Assembly: GCA_012656075.1 (NCBI GenBank)
Contig: JAAKBF010000214.1
Span: 310,001 to 374,000, forward strand
Reading direction: 5' to 3'
DNA from: Phytophthora hibernalis
Lineage: Eukaryota > Oomycota > Peronosporomycetes > Peronosporales > Peronosporaceae
Length of the DNA stretch: 64,000 bases
The notes under the pieces are model-generated. The model did not search any database, had not been told where the DNA came from, and saw only the letters and a program-made list of their open reading frames with translations. A program made the position numbers and the translations under genes. Shown here piece by piece: positions 21,450 to 32,926 of this stretch (positions are counted from its first letter, which is position 1; the number at the start of each line of letters is the position of its first letter).

Positions 21450-24422
21450 ATGACTCATCCGTCGCGTCTTCTCAGCGACGCCACCGCGGCAGCTCTCCGT
21501 GCCATCGCTCCGAATGATGAGGTAGGCTGCTCCACCTTCATCACCTCGACATCTTGCACTCTTTCTGACTCTTCGTTCCATCTTCCTTCAATACCACAGG
21601 TGCAATCACCAGAGCCTGCCGATGCTCCTACTGACGTCCCTAGCACTGCCGAGTCTTCGGTGCCGACTCCACAACGTCCCGATGGTCCTCCGCCGGCTGA
21701 CGGCGGTGCAACCGAGAATTCGCCACTTCCTACGCCTACGTCATCCCCAGAAGCTTCGCCTGTCCTGGCATACCTGCTTCGCGGTACTCCCGCGGCGGTA
21801 TCCGGCCCTTGGGCGCCCGAGACACTCGTCTTGTCTCGGTAGGGTGTCAGACCGACACCTCCGGCGTCATTCCCACTCCCGTTGCTCCGACCGAGCCTTC
21901 GGTCTCTGCTCTGGTCGAGCAGCGTCTCCTCCAATTGGGTCAGCCCGTGGTTGGTGTGACCCGTCAGCGTCCTCCGCGAGTCGATTCGTCGCTCGACAGC
22001 CGGATGGAGGAAGCCGCAGACCTTGGTGAGGTTCTGAATGCCGCTGTGGCTCCTGCCCAACTTCCACCGGGTGAGGCTGAGCCCGTCGTCGACCTTCGTA
22101 ACGAGGTGGCGGAGCTTAAGGCTCGGCTCGCTGACACCGAGGACCGTTTCCAGGCAGAAACGCGAGAACGCGAACAGTTCGAGCGCTTCAGCACACAAGC
22201 TGCCAGCGACGAGAGTCGTACTCGTGACTCTCTGGATAGCCTTCGTCAGTCTTACATCGCTCTCAAGGACGAGCGTGAACAGGCGGCCGCGCACCTGCGT
22301 CAGGCCAACGCTGCTATCGCTGACCATCGTGGGGCTCTGGGCTGCGCGCGCGACCACGGCCGAGGCCTCGGTGACGTCGACACAGCGACCACGGCTGAGG
22401 CTTCGGTGACGTCGACGCAGCGACGCCTCCACCAGGACCGTGAGTGTTTCAAGACTGGCTTGGTGGCCTATACTGAGCAGGTGGCCCAGTATCGGGCTGC
22501 CCTCGAAACTTCCGACCAAGCCTCGGTCGGTGTAGTCCCTCCTCAAGTTCAAGCCCTTGAAGCTCAAGTCGCGAGCTTGAAGCGGGCGAACTCCATTCTG
22601 CGTCGCCACGCTGCTCTCCACGAGCTCGATGTTGACACATTGGTGCTTGCTTCTGTTGGTACGTTCTACCCTTCTTTCCTTGTTCCATCGGTCATCCTAA
22701 GCTCTTCTCTCCCTCGTTCAGGTATTACTGCGGACAACATCGACTGGGAGTTGCTCGGGCTCTCTCATCCGAGCATCACATCGAAGCGTAGTCGAAGCGT
22801 GTTTTCGGAGAGCTCGGAGGACGACGATCAAGAGCCCCAGGCCTCGGAGCCGGGGCCCAAGCCTCCAGCGCAGGCAGCGTCGGCTGCGGGTGGTGCCTCC
22901 GAGGATTCGGACGACCTGCCGCTCATTCCGTCGGTATCCCAGCGCCGAAGGAATCGGCGCAAGCTTCTCCGACAGCAAGTATCCCAAGCTTCGCCACCGC
23001 AGGCGACGCCGGCGTATCCTCCACACGTTCCGTCGGGACTGCCGAAGTCGACCCTTCCTGCTAGCAAGCGGTTGGGACGTCCCTCTAAGAGTTTGGGTGC
23101 CCCAGCTCGCGCCCAAACCTTCGGTCAGTACGCCATCATCTGTCCCGGCGTCCGGGATTCCTGCGGGATCGCCACCGAGCCCCTCGGTCAGTTCGTCGCC
23201 GGAGTCGCCGGCGCCATCGCCTCCTGCAGGGTCCCCACCGAGTCCTTCACCTGGCTCTCCACCGAGTCCTCCACCCGGATCATCGGTGCCCTCGACCCCG
23301 GCCGAAGTCATTGACTTGTGGGGTGATGAGGTCGATATCGATCCTCGGACGGCCGCGAACCTCGTTTATGGATCATTTTCTTCAGCCGTGATATCGCCGG
23401 CTCGTCGTGATGGTCGGCCCACCCGCAGTGCGTCGGTATTGGCCACTTTGCGGTCCCAGAGAGAACCGGAGACTCTGGAGGCGTCCGATGACTTCATCAT
23501 CGGCTCCCCGTCATCGTCCGAGTCCTCTCAGACCACGGGGTCGCCTACTGTCCCAGCTCCACCCAAGACTTCGGCGACCCTGCCGCCACCGGTGTCGTCG
23601 CAGACGGCCTCGGTCGTGACTCCGCCGACTCTGTCGGTCTCGACTCCGCTTACTCCGACTCCACCGAGCGTGCCGGCTGTTCCTGTACCGCAGCCGGACT
23701 CCGCATCTCCATCGTTGTCGGGTGGAGTACCTACCACCTCCTCGGTCACGACGCCCGTGACCTCGGTGGCGGAGCCTACTCCGGTTCCTGCTGTCGTAGT
23801 GCCATCAACTCCTGCTGCCTCGATTGCAGGGCCCACCGATGGTTCACCCCCATCGGCTGCCCCCAAGGGCATACACCGAGGTCTCGGTCGGTCTCCGACG
23901 GTCGCACACCCAAGTGACGGCTACGCTTTCCACGGTTCCTGGAACCGATCCAAGTACGTTCGCACCGGCAGTGCCTGCTTCCCCGGGACACCGTCACAGC
24001 GCCTCGCCCTGATGGCTGGCTCGTACCTACTGCCTGGATTCACTGCTCCGGGTGCCCAAGAGGCTTGGTGTCAAATCCACAACAGCAGCCCGACTCCACC
24101 CATTGCTCGCGGTGTTGAGTCCCCGTGCTCGGTGGCTGGCATTCAAGCCATGGCAGATTGGGTTAATCCAAATCACCCGTGGCAGCAAGTGCGCTCGAAG
24201 TTGCCAGAGAACCCGTGCTGTTTCACCATTGATCAGCACACTCCGGGCTCAAAACTTTCGACGCGTGCCACAGGATTACCTCGGTTCGTCAAGATGTGGC
24301 GTCAATTCCAGGGCGTGTCCACCGACCGAACCGAGAAAGCAGACCTCGGTCTGGCATTATGGGAACGGCGCCACTGGGTCCAAGTATCGGCTGTTGAAGC
24401 TTTCCTCTCGTCGGCCACCTGA
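21450..24422 (+). CDS. Antisense gene of element B: coiled-coil protein with Trp/Pro-rich C-terminus
   Basis: Plus-strand coding region opposite to gag-pol, between the 3' LTR and the chromodomain. Likely start ATG at 21450 (MTHPSRLLSDATAAALRAI). A Ser/Thr/Pro-rich segment is followed by a roughly 190-residue coiled coil (LRNEVAELKARLADTEDRF to QALEAQVASLKRANSILRR), an acidic Ser-rich and then Pro/Thr-rich stretch, and an end rich in Trp (WVNPNHPWQQVRSKLPE, then LALWERRHWVQVSAVEAF) stopping at 24422. A GT-AG segment of 63 bp at 22659-22721 (GTACGT...TCAG) keeps the frame either way. Two frame changes are needed (near 21.84 and 23.1 kb). Element C has a counterpart. Function unknown; I recognise no domain other than the coiled coil. 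Confidence 0.6.
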
Positions 24423-24454
24423 ACCATTTGGAGTCGTCGTTCGCTGCGTCGAGT

Positions 24455-25311
24455 TCGCAAATAGTCGTAAAGCAACCCGCCGCACGACAAGTTCGATGCT
24501 CGTTCCCATGTAGGCTCGTCGTGGCCGATCCACTTCACCTTGAACTCTCTGACCGCGCGATTGGTGCTCGTTGTTAGCGGTAATCGGTCGTCCAGAATAG
24601 CCTCTACTTCATATTCGCCTGCACTCTATCAGGCTCCCAGCTATCTTCCGGTAAGAGCTCCTCGTCAAAATCAATCCTCGTATCCTCGGTCACCTCAGCT
24701 GTCAGCCGACTCCTCGATCGGTCGCCATATTCGTTCACCGCCTTGAGCCGCGAGACGTGCACCACTGGGTAGTACCGATAACCACTCTGATCCGGCAGCT
24801 CTAGTTCATATGCGAACTCTTCGACTTTTTTCTGGATCCGGAATGGTCCGTGCCACCGATGAGCTAGCTTCTTGGTCAATCCTGGTTTCACGCACTCCGT
24901 GTAGAGCCACACCCTGCTCCCAGGCTTGAATAGAGACCTCGGTGCTTCTTCAGTAGCTTCGGGAGACGTCCCAGTCTCTTCCTGCCCGGTGTTCGAGGCT
25001 TCGTTCCCGTCGGTTTCCGTCGTTGTCCCCTGCATTTCGACCTCCAATGGTACCTCTGACCCGTCGCGATTCGGTGCTACTATGTTCTCGCTGTCACTCG
25101 CTGGAATCCTCGGTACTGCTGCTACTTCACGTCGGTTAAGCGACTCATTGTGTTCGCGGGCTCTCCGAGCTTTCTCGACCTCATCGCCATTTTCCATGCG
25201 ATTTCTTGTTGCCGGTTCACTTCTCGGCGCCATGCTAGTGCATCGGTTTGCCCTCGGGATCCTCGTTTTAGCGACGACGACATTGCTCGCAGCGTAGACC
25301 GAGCATCCCAC
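24455..25311 (-). CDS. Integrase C-terminus (GPY/F) and chromodomain of B
   Basis: The frame at 24604-25311 contains LFKPGSRVWLYTECVKPG and AHRWHGPFRIQKKVEEF, the GPY/F module. After a frame change near 24610, YEVEAILDDRLPLTTST and FKVKWIGHDEPTWERASNL form a chromodomain ending near 24455. A chromodomain on integrase tethers the pre-integration complex to particular histone marks. The pattern (EVE-ILD ... YLVKWxGxxxxTWE) is well kept. Confidence 0.8.
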
Positions 25312-26465
25312 CCATGAACGAGGTAGAACGGAGTATCCTTCCGAGTGCCGTCCTGAAAGTTGTTGATAGCGAAGACAAGTCGTTCGGCAATCTCGTCCCA
25401 GTCTTGTTGCAACGGGTCTTCCGCCTACACTCGTACTGACTGCATGGCTGTCTTGACGGATCGTTCTTGCTGCCAGTTTGCTTGCGGACGATAACTCAAC
25501 GTGGCCCTCGACCGAGATTGCATCATCTCAGCAAATGCTTGGAAAACCTCGCTCATGAACCGAGGGTCTCGGTCATGGTGAATCATCGTTGGCACCCCAA
25601 ACCTTCAGTAGACACACTCTTCGAACGCGTGAGCGACTTTTAATGAGGTAGTATCTGACATGGCTTTCCCCATAACGAATCCTGTGAACGAGCATTGAAA
25701 CAGTAGCAGCGCGGTATTCCCTCGCCGAGATTTCGGCAATGGTATGACGAAATCCATCGACACCAGCTGGAATGGTCTCTCGAATAGTACATTCCCAGGA
25801 GAGTACCCTCTGAGCTGCGGTCGACTTTTGCTCGAGCTGCTGTCTGGGCAGGACCGCACATGCCGTTCAACGTCTGCGTACAGTCCGATCCAATAATAAT
25901 CCATTTTCGCTCGGTGGTATGTTCGACCGATACCTTGGTGGCCACCTTCTAACGAGTCGTGGCAGCTCTGTAATACTTCCTGAATCATCGTTGTGGGTAC
26001 CACCAGTCGCATCTTGGTCTCTTCTTGGTTTCCGTTAGTCCACCCACGGTTCGCTCCGATAATATACAGCACACCGTCATCGCTTAGCGTAAACTTGTCG
26101 GCCATTTTCCATGCATCTCTCGCCGCACGGTAATTCAGGCTAGATTCCTCACCTCGGAGAACGGCCTTGAGGTTTGCCCACCTCAGCTCCTCGTCCTGGG
26201 CAGCGGAGATCCTTCGCCTTCGCTCTTCTTGAATGGTTACCGGGTCGACGTCGTTTGCATTTGGTGCTCTGACGCTTGCCTCGGTCATTGGTAGCTCGGT
26301 TTCCGCTTCGTTCGGAGTCTCTGAGGCTACATCATCTGCTTCGTCTCGTCGTGTTACGTCATCCTGGTCTATCACCGAGGGATCGTTCGCAAACCGGACA
26401 TGCTTCTTCTGTGCTCTCGCTTGTCGGTGGGTCGTGACGGTTATGTAATCCGGCACATCCCTCAC
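25122..26465 (-). CDS. Integrase of B (zinc-binding and DDE core)
   Basis: 25605-26465 covers a linker, the N-terminal zinc domain (HQGIGRTYHR with the HH pair, then HVRSCPDSSSSKS) and the first Asp (MDFVIPLP). The second Cys of the HHCC finger is Ser here; C keeps CEDC. The rest, with HDRDPRF and QQERSVK (second Asp, Glu), lies in shifted frames to 25122 and includes a stop before EDPLQQDWDE. The enzyme would join element ends to target DNA. Probably inactive. Confidence 0.8.
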
Positions 26466-26593
26466 AAAATCGAAAAAGATTTGTTACGGGATGCTTGGCG
26501 GGCCACACGGGTCCGCGCTAGGTTGACCGACGCTCTCCGTCGGTGGCCGCTTCCCCGAGTGCTGGCGTGGCGACCTCCGGCGAAGGCTCGTAG

Positions 26594-27060
26594 ATGACTT
26601 CATCGATTCGGTTGAGCTCGATTAACTCTGTTTCCCTGGTTTCGGCTGAAACCACGCTGGACTGTTTGCTGTTGAGAGCTTCTGTAGCTAAAGAGTCTGC
26701 GGCTGCATTGAACTATCGGATCACGTGGAGATATTTCACCGACCGAAGCTTGGATGTGAGTTCTCGGAGGTGGTTGAGTTGGGCCATCAGAGTTTCCTTC
26801 CGACAGGCCATCACCCCTAGGGACTGCTGGATTGCGAGTCTCGAGTTTCCCACCACAATTAAATCCTCGGTGCCTTGCTCCAGCGCTGTCAAGACACACC
26901 TGCGTACTCAGCGAGGTTTACTGTGGTGGTCTCGAGAAGCACTCGCAGCCGTCACTACCGCCCATTCTGGTCATTTCCATAATATCCATGAGCATCTACC
27001 ATACCCGCCATTCTTCTCCGTCTTGGCTGAGCCATCAAAAGACATCACCACGCCATTGTA
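26594..27060 (-). CDS. Second RNase H domain (plant-like aRNH) of B
   Basis: Begins near 27030 with VVMSFDGSAKTEKNGGYG (first catalytic Asp), continues in a shifted frame with AEY (Glu), LIVVGNSRLAIQQS and NAAADSLATEAL (last Asp). The third catalytic position, Asp in C (VGDSRLA), is Asn here (codon 26845-26847, AAC). One in-frame stop precedes FNAAADSL. A second RNase H after the Gypsy one is the hallmark of Chronos and, independently, of plant Tat elements. Confidence 0.75.
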
Positions 27061-28999
27061 ATTCCTCGGTAGGCTTGCGTATAGCAAGTGTGGGTCCATT
27101 CGAGCAGTCGGCGAACCTCGTGACGGTGGTGTCACCGGGGCTAACGAGTCTTCCAGTTCAACAAAGCTGGTAAGTACAGCTTGTAGTAACTGAGCAAAAC
27201 CACAATCACGTTCCTTGACTCGGTTGACCTTCAGGTGCCACGGGGACAACATGACTGCGAAGTGGGTCGTATGACCGAACAATGTCTTCGACTTGTGTAC
27301 CCACTCCAGTGTCGAGAATCGAGTGTAGACATGGATAGTTCGTCCGACCAGCTGGGTGTAACACACTTTCAACAGTAACAACAACGCCAACACCTCCTTC
27401 TCGGCTGGGTGGTACTTCATCTTAGCGTCTTTCAGTACGCGGCCGCAGAACCGCACGGGGTGCAACTTGTCGTCATGATACTGCATCAGAGTGGAACTCA
27501 GAGCCCACTCGTTAGCAAATAGCATCACGTGCACTTTTTGCTCGGTCAAAGTGTCGTAGTATCGGCGCATCTGCAACCTTCTGTTGTAGCACTGCGAAGC
27601 TTGGTGGCCTGCGGATGAGTTTCCTGCCGGTGTAAAATCCTCATCCTTGAGTTGGTACAGGGCAGCCCCGTAGACTGCAAAGTCTTGAATGAATCTGCTG
27701 TAATAGTTCAACGCACCGAGGAATGACTGCATTCCTTTCTTCGATGACGGGAACGGCAGCTCCGTCACTATCTTCAACTTCTTTGTATCGGCCTGAAAGC
27801 CGTCGGCCGACACTTCAAGCGACAGGAAATCCACTCGGCCTTGTACAAAAATGCTCTTCGTGAAACTCACACTTATTCGCCACTCACCAAACCGTTGGAG
27901 CAGGCGGTCTGGGGTGGCGAGACAAGAGTCAAACGTCTCGGAGCCGAAACAAATATCGTCCACGAACGACCGCCGATCGAACACTGGCACCAACGAGGAC
28001 TCATCTGTTTCTCCTGTGGAGAACATATCCGCTACAGGGCTGTTCACCAGTTGGGTCACTGCGTCGAGCGTCACCGAGGACTCGCGGTCAGCTTCGAACT
28101 TGGTCGGAAAATCTATCGAAGCCTCGGACAGCTGTGCATAACCGTCGGTCACCCTGTTCTTACATCTTCAGCGGCTGCCTCAGCGGATCGCATCCACTCA
28201 GAGAACTGTTTCCAACCGCCCATGGGCGGAACGAACCCCACAGAGCATTGTCGATCATTCGTTGGTATATCATCGGTGCGTTCTTCAGGCCAAACTGCAT
28301 ACGCAGCCACTCGAAGTGGCCGAGTGCACATACGAAGGCCGAGATTTTCCGAGCTCTGATCGTCATCATTATTGCCCAAAATCCGCTAGCTGCATCTAAA
28401 GAGCAGAACCACAGGTAGGCTTATAGGTCCGTTAACCAATCGTCGACCAGCGGCATGGCATACTCCATGATCGCGGTGATTGCATTCACCATCTTGTAAT
28501 CAATGCACAGGCGAATATCGACACCGTTCTTCTTCAACACGATCACGATCGGTGATGCCCACGGGCTGTCCGAGAACGCCACCAACCGAGCTTTCAACAA
28601 GCCTTTCAGTTACTGGTATAGCTTCTTCAGGTGTTTCAGCGGTGTACGCCGAGCCCTCTGTTTAATCGGAGGGTGCCCCGGTACATCGATATCGCATACC
28701 ACGCCATAGGCTGGCGGTGGCAGAGCGTTTCCGCTCGAAATCATGATCTGTTCATGCTTCTGTAACACGTTGATCAATGCTCGTTGTTGCTCGGACGTGA
28801 CCTTCGGGTTCGCTACATTGGGTCCTGTATAATCCAAAACCGTCTCCGAGGCTTCGGTCAGGTCAGGCAGGAATGCCAGTTCATGTGCGTAATCGGTCAA
28901 CTCGATTTCGTTTGTCACATGTTCGACCATACCGCCGAGAGCATCGTCAATATCGGTAGCGGCGCCAGCGGAAACGCCAGTCGTAAGCGCTACAAACAC
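26971..28999 (-). CDS. Reverse transcriptase and RNase H of B
   Basis: 28610-28999 is the lead-in (ISSGNALPPPAYGVVCDIDV). RT follows in broken frames: IRLCIDYKMVNAIT, CSLDAASGFWAIMM (motif A Asp), FEWLRMQFGLKNAPMIYQR, then FVDDICFG (motif C, FVDD in place of the usual YxDD). The frame 26971-28152 continues through the thumb, LGALNYYSRFI, the Gypsy RNase H region and into the second RNase H. Stops at 28.43 and 28.61 kb interrupt it. It would copy element RNA into DNA. Confidence 0.85.
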
Positions 29000-29058
29000 C
29001 GACTCCAGGCGGGCCGCCGAGTCTTCGGTTACCTCGGTTTCCGGTGCCTCGTCGGTAA

Positions 29059-30189
29059 TTACATCGCCGTCAACCCTGTCCGAGGATTCGGACGTGGTTG
29101 AACCTCACATTCCTCGGCTTCAATGTCCATAGCCACCATGTCCGAGGTTGCCAGAGTAACGGTTACTGTCGGTTGGTCGCACCCACTCGGCCGTACGCGG
29201 CCCTCCTCAACACTCGGTGGACGGGCCACCTGGTGCCTATCTTGGTGCGTTATCGGTCGGGAAAGAATCTTCCGAGGCGTCGAATATTCCCGCCGCTCGA
29301 CTGCTGGTGGTTGACTGGCTAACCACTGCTCGTACAGCTTGCTTTCACGCTTCAGCAACGTGTCATCCCGACACTCGGCGTACGCTAGCACTTGCCATTC
29401 ACCGTACTTCGCCGATCGTAGCCGGGTGTAGCACTGCCCTTGCGGGAGATCGCCACGTGGTACCCATAACACTACCGATTCGTGGTTGGAACAGTGAGCA
29501 ACCCTCGGTGACACATTAGTCAGCCGGACAATCGCTGGTTGTCCTCGCTGAAACCTCGTGACTGTCGGCACGAGATTCCCAATCCGGCGAATCCACACCT
29601 CGTGGGTGTTCAGAGGTGGACGTCGTCGAGGTAACTTGAACTCGTGCCACTCTCGTCCGGCGACTGACAAATCCTCGGTTGGGACACCGGCCACTTGTAG
29701 ACCGTATACCGGAGCGTCATCCGCGTTCTGGGATTTCACCAGGGGTTTATCCGGTAACCGGGCCGTACCATGGAACAGGTCTAACCTCACTCCGGCTGGT
29801 ATTATGAAGTCCGTTCCGAGGACTACATCGACTCCGGTGCTATGATCCATAATCCACAACTCGAATTCATACACTCGCTCCCACCCGAGGGTGATCTTAA
29901 CAAGTGCTCGGCGGCGCGTCTCCATCACCCCTGGATTGATTCCTCTAACATCTAGACTGCGACCGTGGTCCGATACTTCCCGCACGCGTAGTCCCTTCGC
30001 ATAGGAAGCTGAGATCTCGCTCCAGTGGCGCAGAATTCTCGTTCGTGCGTCGTCCACTGCCCCGTTTTCCATGGCACGCAATCGCTTCCTCTTGTCGTAG
30101 CGCTGGGACGACCACCACCCCATCCTCTCACCAGACAACAACTTGATTGCCTGGCCGAGACTTCGGGGCTCACGCTCAGTCACAGCCAT
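29059..30189 (-). CDS. Protease region of B, active site lost
   Basis: A long open frame aligned by eye with the C protease (45.3-46.1 kb): GERMGWWSSQRYDKR, then KITLGWERVYEFELWIM and VLGTDFIIPAGVRLDLF. Where C has KILLDTGANVSA, B has RILRHWSEISA: three bases are missing in total, the frame is kept, and the Asp-Thr-Gly triad is gone. The frame runs on past the protease with WVPRGDLPQGQCY and LYEQWLASQPPAVERREY, a linker also present in C. Confidence 0.8.
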   Translation of the reverse strand: MAVTEREPRSLGQAIKLLSGERMGWWSSQRYDKRKRLRAMENGAVDDARTRILRHWSEISASYAKGLRVREVSDHGRSLDVRGINPGVMETRRRALVKITLGWERVYEFELWIMDHSTGVDVVLGTDFIIPAGVRLDLFHGTARLPDKPLVKSQNADDAPVYGLQVAGVPTEDLSVAGREWHEFKLPRRRPPLNTHEVWIRRIGNLVPTVTRFQRGQPAIVRLTNVSPRVAHCSNHESVVLWVPRGDLPQGQCYTRLRSAKYGEWQVLAYAECRDDTLLKRESKLYEQWLASQPPAVERREYSTPRKILSRPITHQDRHQVARPPSVEEGRVRPSGCDQPTVTVTLATSDMVAMDIEAEECEVQPRPNPRTGLTAM

Positions 30190-30382
30190 ACTTGCGATTG
30201 AAGCCTCGGTGACTGTACCAGCAGCTTTCTCACACGTTCCACATTCACTTCACTCTCACCGAGGCTTTTGCCTCTCTCTTCTCCATTTTCCGTCGATTTC
30301 ACACAATCCATATTCAAGTCATCAGGCCGTTTGCACGAACCCATGAACGCAAACAAATAGTCGGCGTCCAGCGCAGGTTCGG

Positions 30383-32721
30383 CTAACTGTGGCAGCCCGA
30401 TTGGGACCAACCCAGTTTCAGTTGGAGGGCGGCCTCGTTTAAATGACTCCCATAGACCAATTCTTGAAGTTCTGGCGAGAGGCCTTTCTTCTCCTCCTTC
30501 GCCTTCAGAAGAGACGCCAGCTCGTTGAATGCTTCGCATCTTCCCGCATCGTGGACTTGCTTGCACATCTTGCACCCCTTGAAACAATAGTGTGCAGAGT
30601 GTGTGAGTCCACCACAGGCGGCACATGGGCCATATTGCCGGCGACCATCACGTCCGCCGAGGCCTCGGTTGTCTCGGTCGTGCGGGTATTGGTTATTCCC
30701 AACCCTCGGACGGCGATTGTCAGCCCGAGCGATCGTTCCCTCGGCGGCATGACGACGCTCCGAATCATTTGCGGCAGCCACGTGACCGTGGTCTTCATCC
30801 GACGCATATTCGTCGTCCGAGTACCTGTCAGTGCCTCGGTCGCCCCTGCTAGGGTAGTACTCCGGGTCGTAACCCTCGGTATCATCATAACCCCCACTCG
30901 ATGTCTCTGCAGGTTCTCCTCGCGGGTCGACCGAGCCGTCCACCTTCAACGCAGCGACCATGTCTGTCAGTGCTTCAGCTCGAGTAACCTTCGGTCGGTA
31001 TGGACGATCATCTCGACGTCGGTTGTCATCCCGATACCGATCTTCCCGACGACGACCATCATCTCGGTCACGCCGGTAGGGGTTCCGCGAATCCTCGGCG
31101 CGTCCATCGTCACGGCGACGACTATCATATTGGCCTTTGGGGCGTCGCACAGAGGACTCGCGTCCCTTTTTCCGCTCGGAGGATATCGTTTATCATGTCC
31201 TCCAGGTCGTGAATATTCTTGACTCGCACGTGACACAGACGCTCATCCAAGGCTCGGTCTTCACACGTATCGAGAAAGTGTTCAACGTGATCCTTGGCCT
31301 CACGACCGCCGTGCTCAAATTGTACCCCGGCGTTCCTGGCGTAGCCATTTAGCCGGTTCAGATAGTCGCAAACATGCTCCTTCTCTTCCCGCCTCGCCGA
31401 GTAGTACCGTGCTTTCGCCGATTGATTAAATCGGGAACAGTAGTACTTGATGAACGCATCACTCAACAATTTCCACGTTCGTCTCGTCTTCCGCGGGAGT
31501 TGTCGGTACCAATGCAGGGCGCCATCTTGGAGGCTCAGCTCGAACGCCATGCACCATTCATTCGGTGGAGTGTGCGTTCTCTTCATAGATGAAGGTTCGG
31601 AGCCATTGCATTGACTTCTCGCTCTTGTCTCGGAGGCCGAGATAGGGTTTGATGTTGCCCAACGGGAGGTGTGTGGCGATTTCAAGCCTCGGTGTGGAAC
31701 TCTCGTTTTCCATCGAGCTGAGCTCACGGATTTGGCGTGCCCCTTCTCCAGCCACGTCACCACTTTGTCTTCAACGTCGAACGAATCATCGTCCGAAGAG
31801 TCGTCGTGCATATCGAAGCGTCGGTCCGTCGTCCGACTTATGCTTCGGCCCACCGTCGGAGCGGTCCGCATACCCTCAGAGCCCTTGCCAATCGCTCTGT
31901 ACGGTCCGCTGACCGAGGCGTTACCATGTGCGAATCTTGGAAGTACGCCGAAGCGGTCCCTTTCGCTGAGAACACACCCGTCCCGACCGACTCCTCTGGC
32001 TGTCGCCCAGGAGTTGTCGGTAGCGGGACCCTCGATGAATCCGTCCCCTCGGCCGTGCGTGAGAGGATCGCCCGACGGTTGGAGCCCGGTTTAGGCACAC
32101 CAAAACCGTCCGAAGCTTCAGTTTCCACTTACGCAGCGAGAGCGCGGCATCTTCGATCGACCAACCTTGAAGGTCGGCCTCGGTGGGTAGCGCTTGAGGC
32201 TCGCAGCCCATAGCTCGGAATAGTTGTACCGTGTCTTCGGCCACCTGTTAGATGCTCCACGATTCCACTGGGACAACCAATTCAGCCCCGAGTTCCATCC
32301 ACACAGCTTGTCGAATTGATTTTGGCGCAAAGGCCCGCATCCACTTACGCTTCGTCATCATCACCTCCATGCATCTTCCCAGAACCTTGTTAGCAGTCGG
32401 AGTGTCCCCATTTACTGGATGCCGACTGCCGGTCGACCAAGAACTCGCGTCCTCGGTCATCGTCAGCGATTGGAGATCACCAAGTCCATCTCCGTTGTCC
32501 TCGTGAGCTGGTTCAGGACCAGCCACCTCGTCCAACTCCTCGGTGAGGTTTCGCGCGAGCGACCTCACCCCTCCGCTATGTCCAGCTGAGATGGTAGCGG
32601 CTTCCGAAACCTCGGACATCGCTGTCGCTTCTTCCAGGTATTCATCTTCATCATCTTCCTTGACTTCAGAGTAGTCCATCCGCACGTCGAAGCTGTCCGA
32701 ACGCTCGTTGATCGGCTCCAA
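30383..32721 (-). CDS. Gag of B
   Basis: N-terminal part 31921-32721 (MEPINERSDSFDVRMDYSEV, acidic), capsid 31125-31871 (LHWYRQLPRKTRRTWKLL) and nucleocapsid 30383-31150 with zinc knuckles CAACGGLTHSAHYC and CKMCKQVHDAGRC. The N-terminal part needs at least one frame change near 32.25 kb and the capsid joins the nucleocapsid by a +1 step at GCGGAAAAAGGG near 31.15 kb, as in B'. Followed after a short gap by the protease frame. Gag assembles the particle that carries the RNA. Confidence 0.8.
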
Positions 32722-32909
32722 AGTACTTGGAGTCGCGAGTGTTAACCGGACCTCACCGAACCCTCGGTGCGCTCTCCGCTCGACTTCATCGGCGTTTCTG
32801 GTACCGCTGACTTCGCTCCTCTCGCCATCTTCTCTTGTCTTCTGTCGAATGCTCGTTAGGGTAAGAACCTATATACAACCAAGACACACAGAAAGCCACT
32901 CCCAATCCC

Positions 32910-32923
32910 GGGTCGCGGCACCA
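32910..32923 (-). other. Primer-binding site of B
   Basis: Minus strand TGGTGCCGCGACCC, three bases inside the 5' LTR. The same 14 bases follow the 5' LTR of C at 42908. It would pair with a tRNA ending GGGTCGCGGCACCA; I cannot name the tRNA. Confidence 0.75.
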
Positions 32924-32926
32924 GTC

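Noticed and set aside
21455..22621. Minus-strand 388-codon frame opposite the B antisense gene
   Set aside because: It is in the pol orientation but has no Gypsy domain, and the plus strand shows a coiled coil and intron-like segment instead; judged the shadow, though this should be tested.
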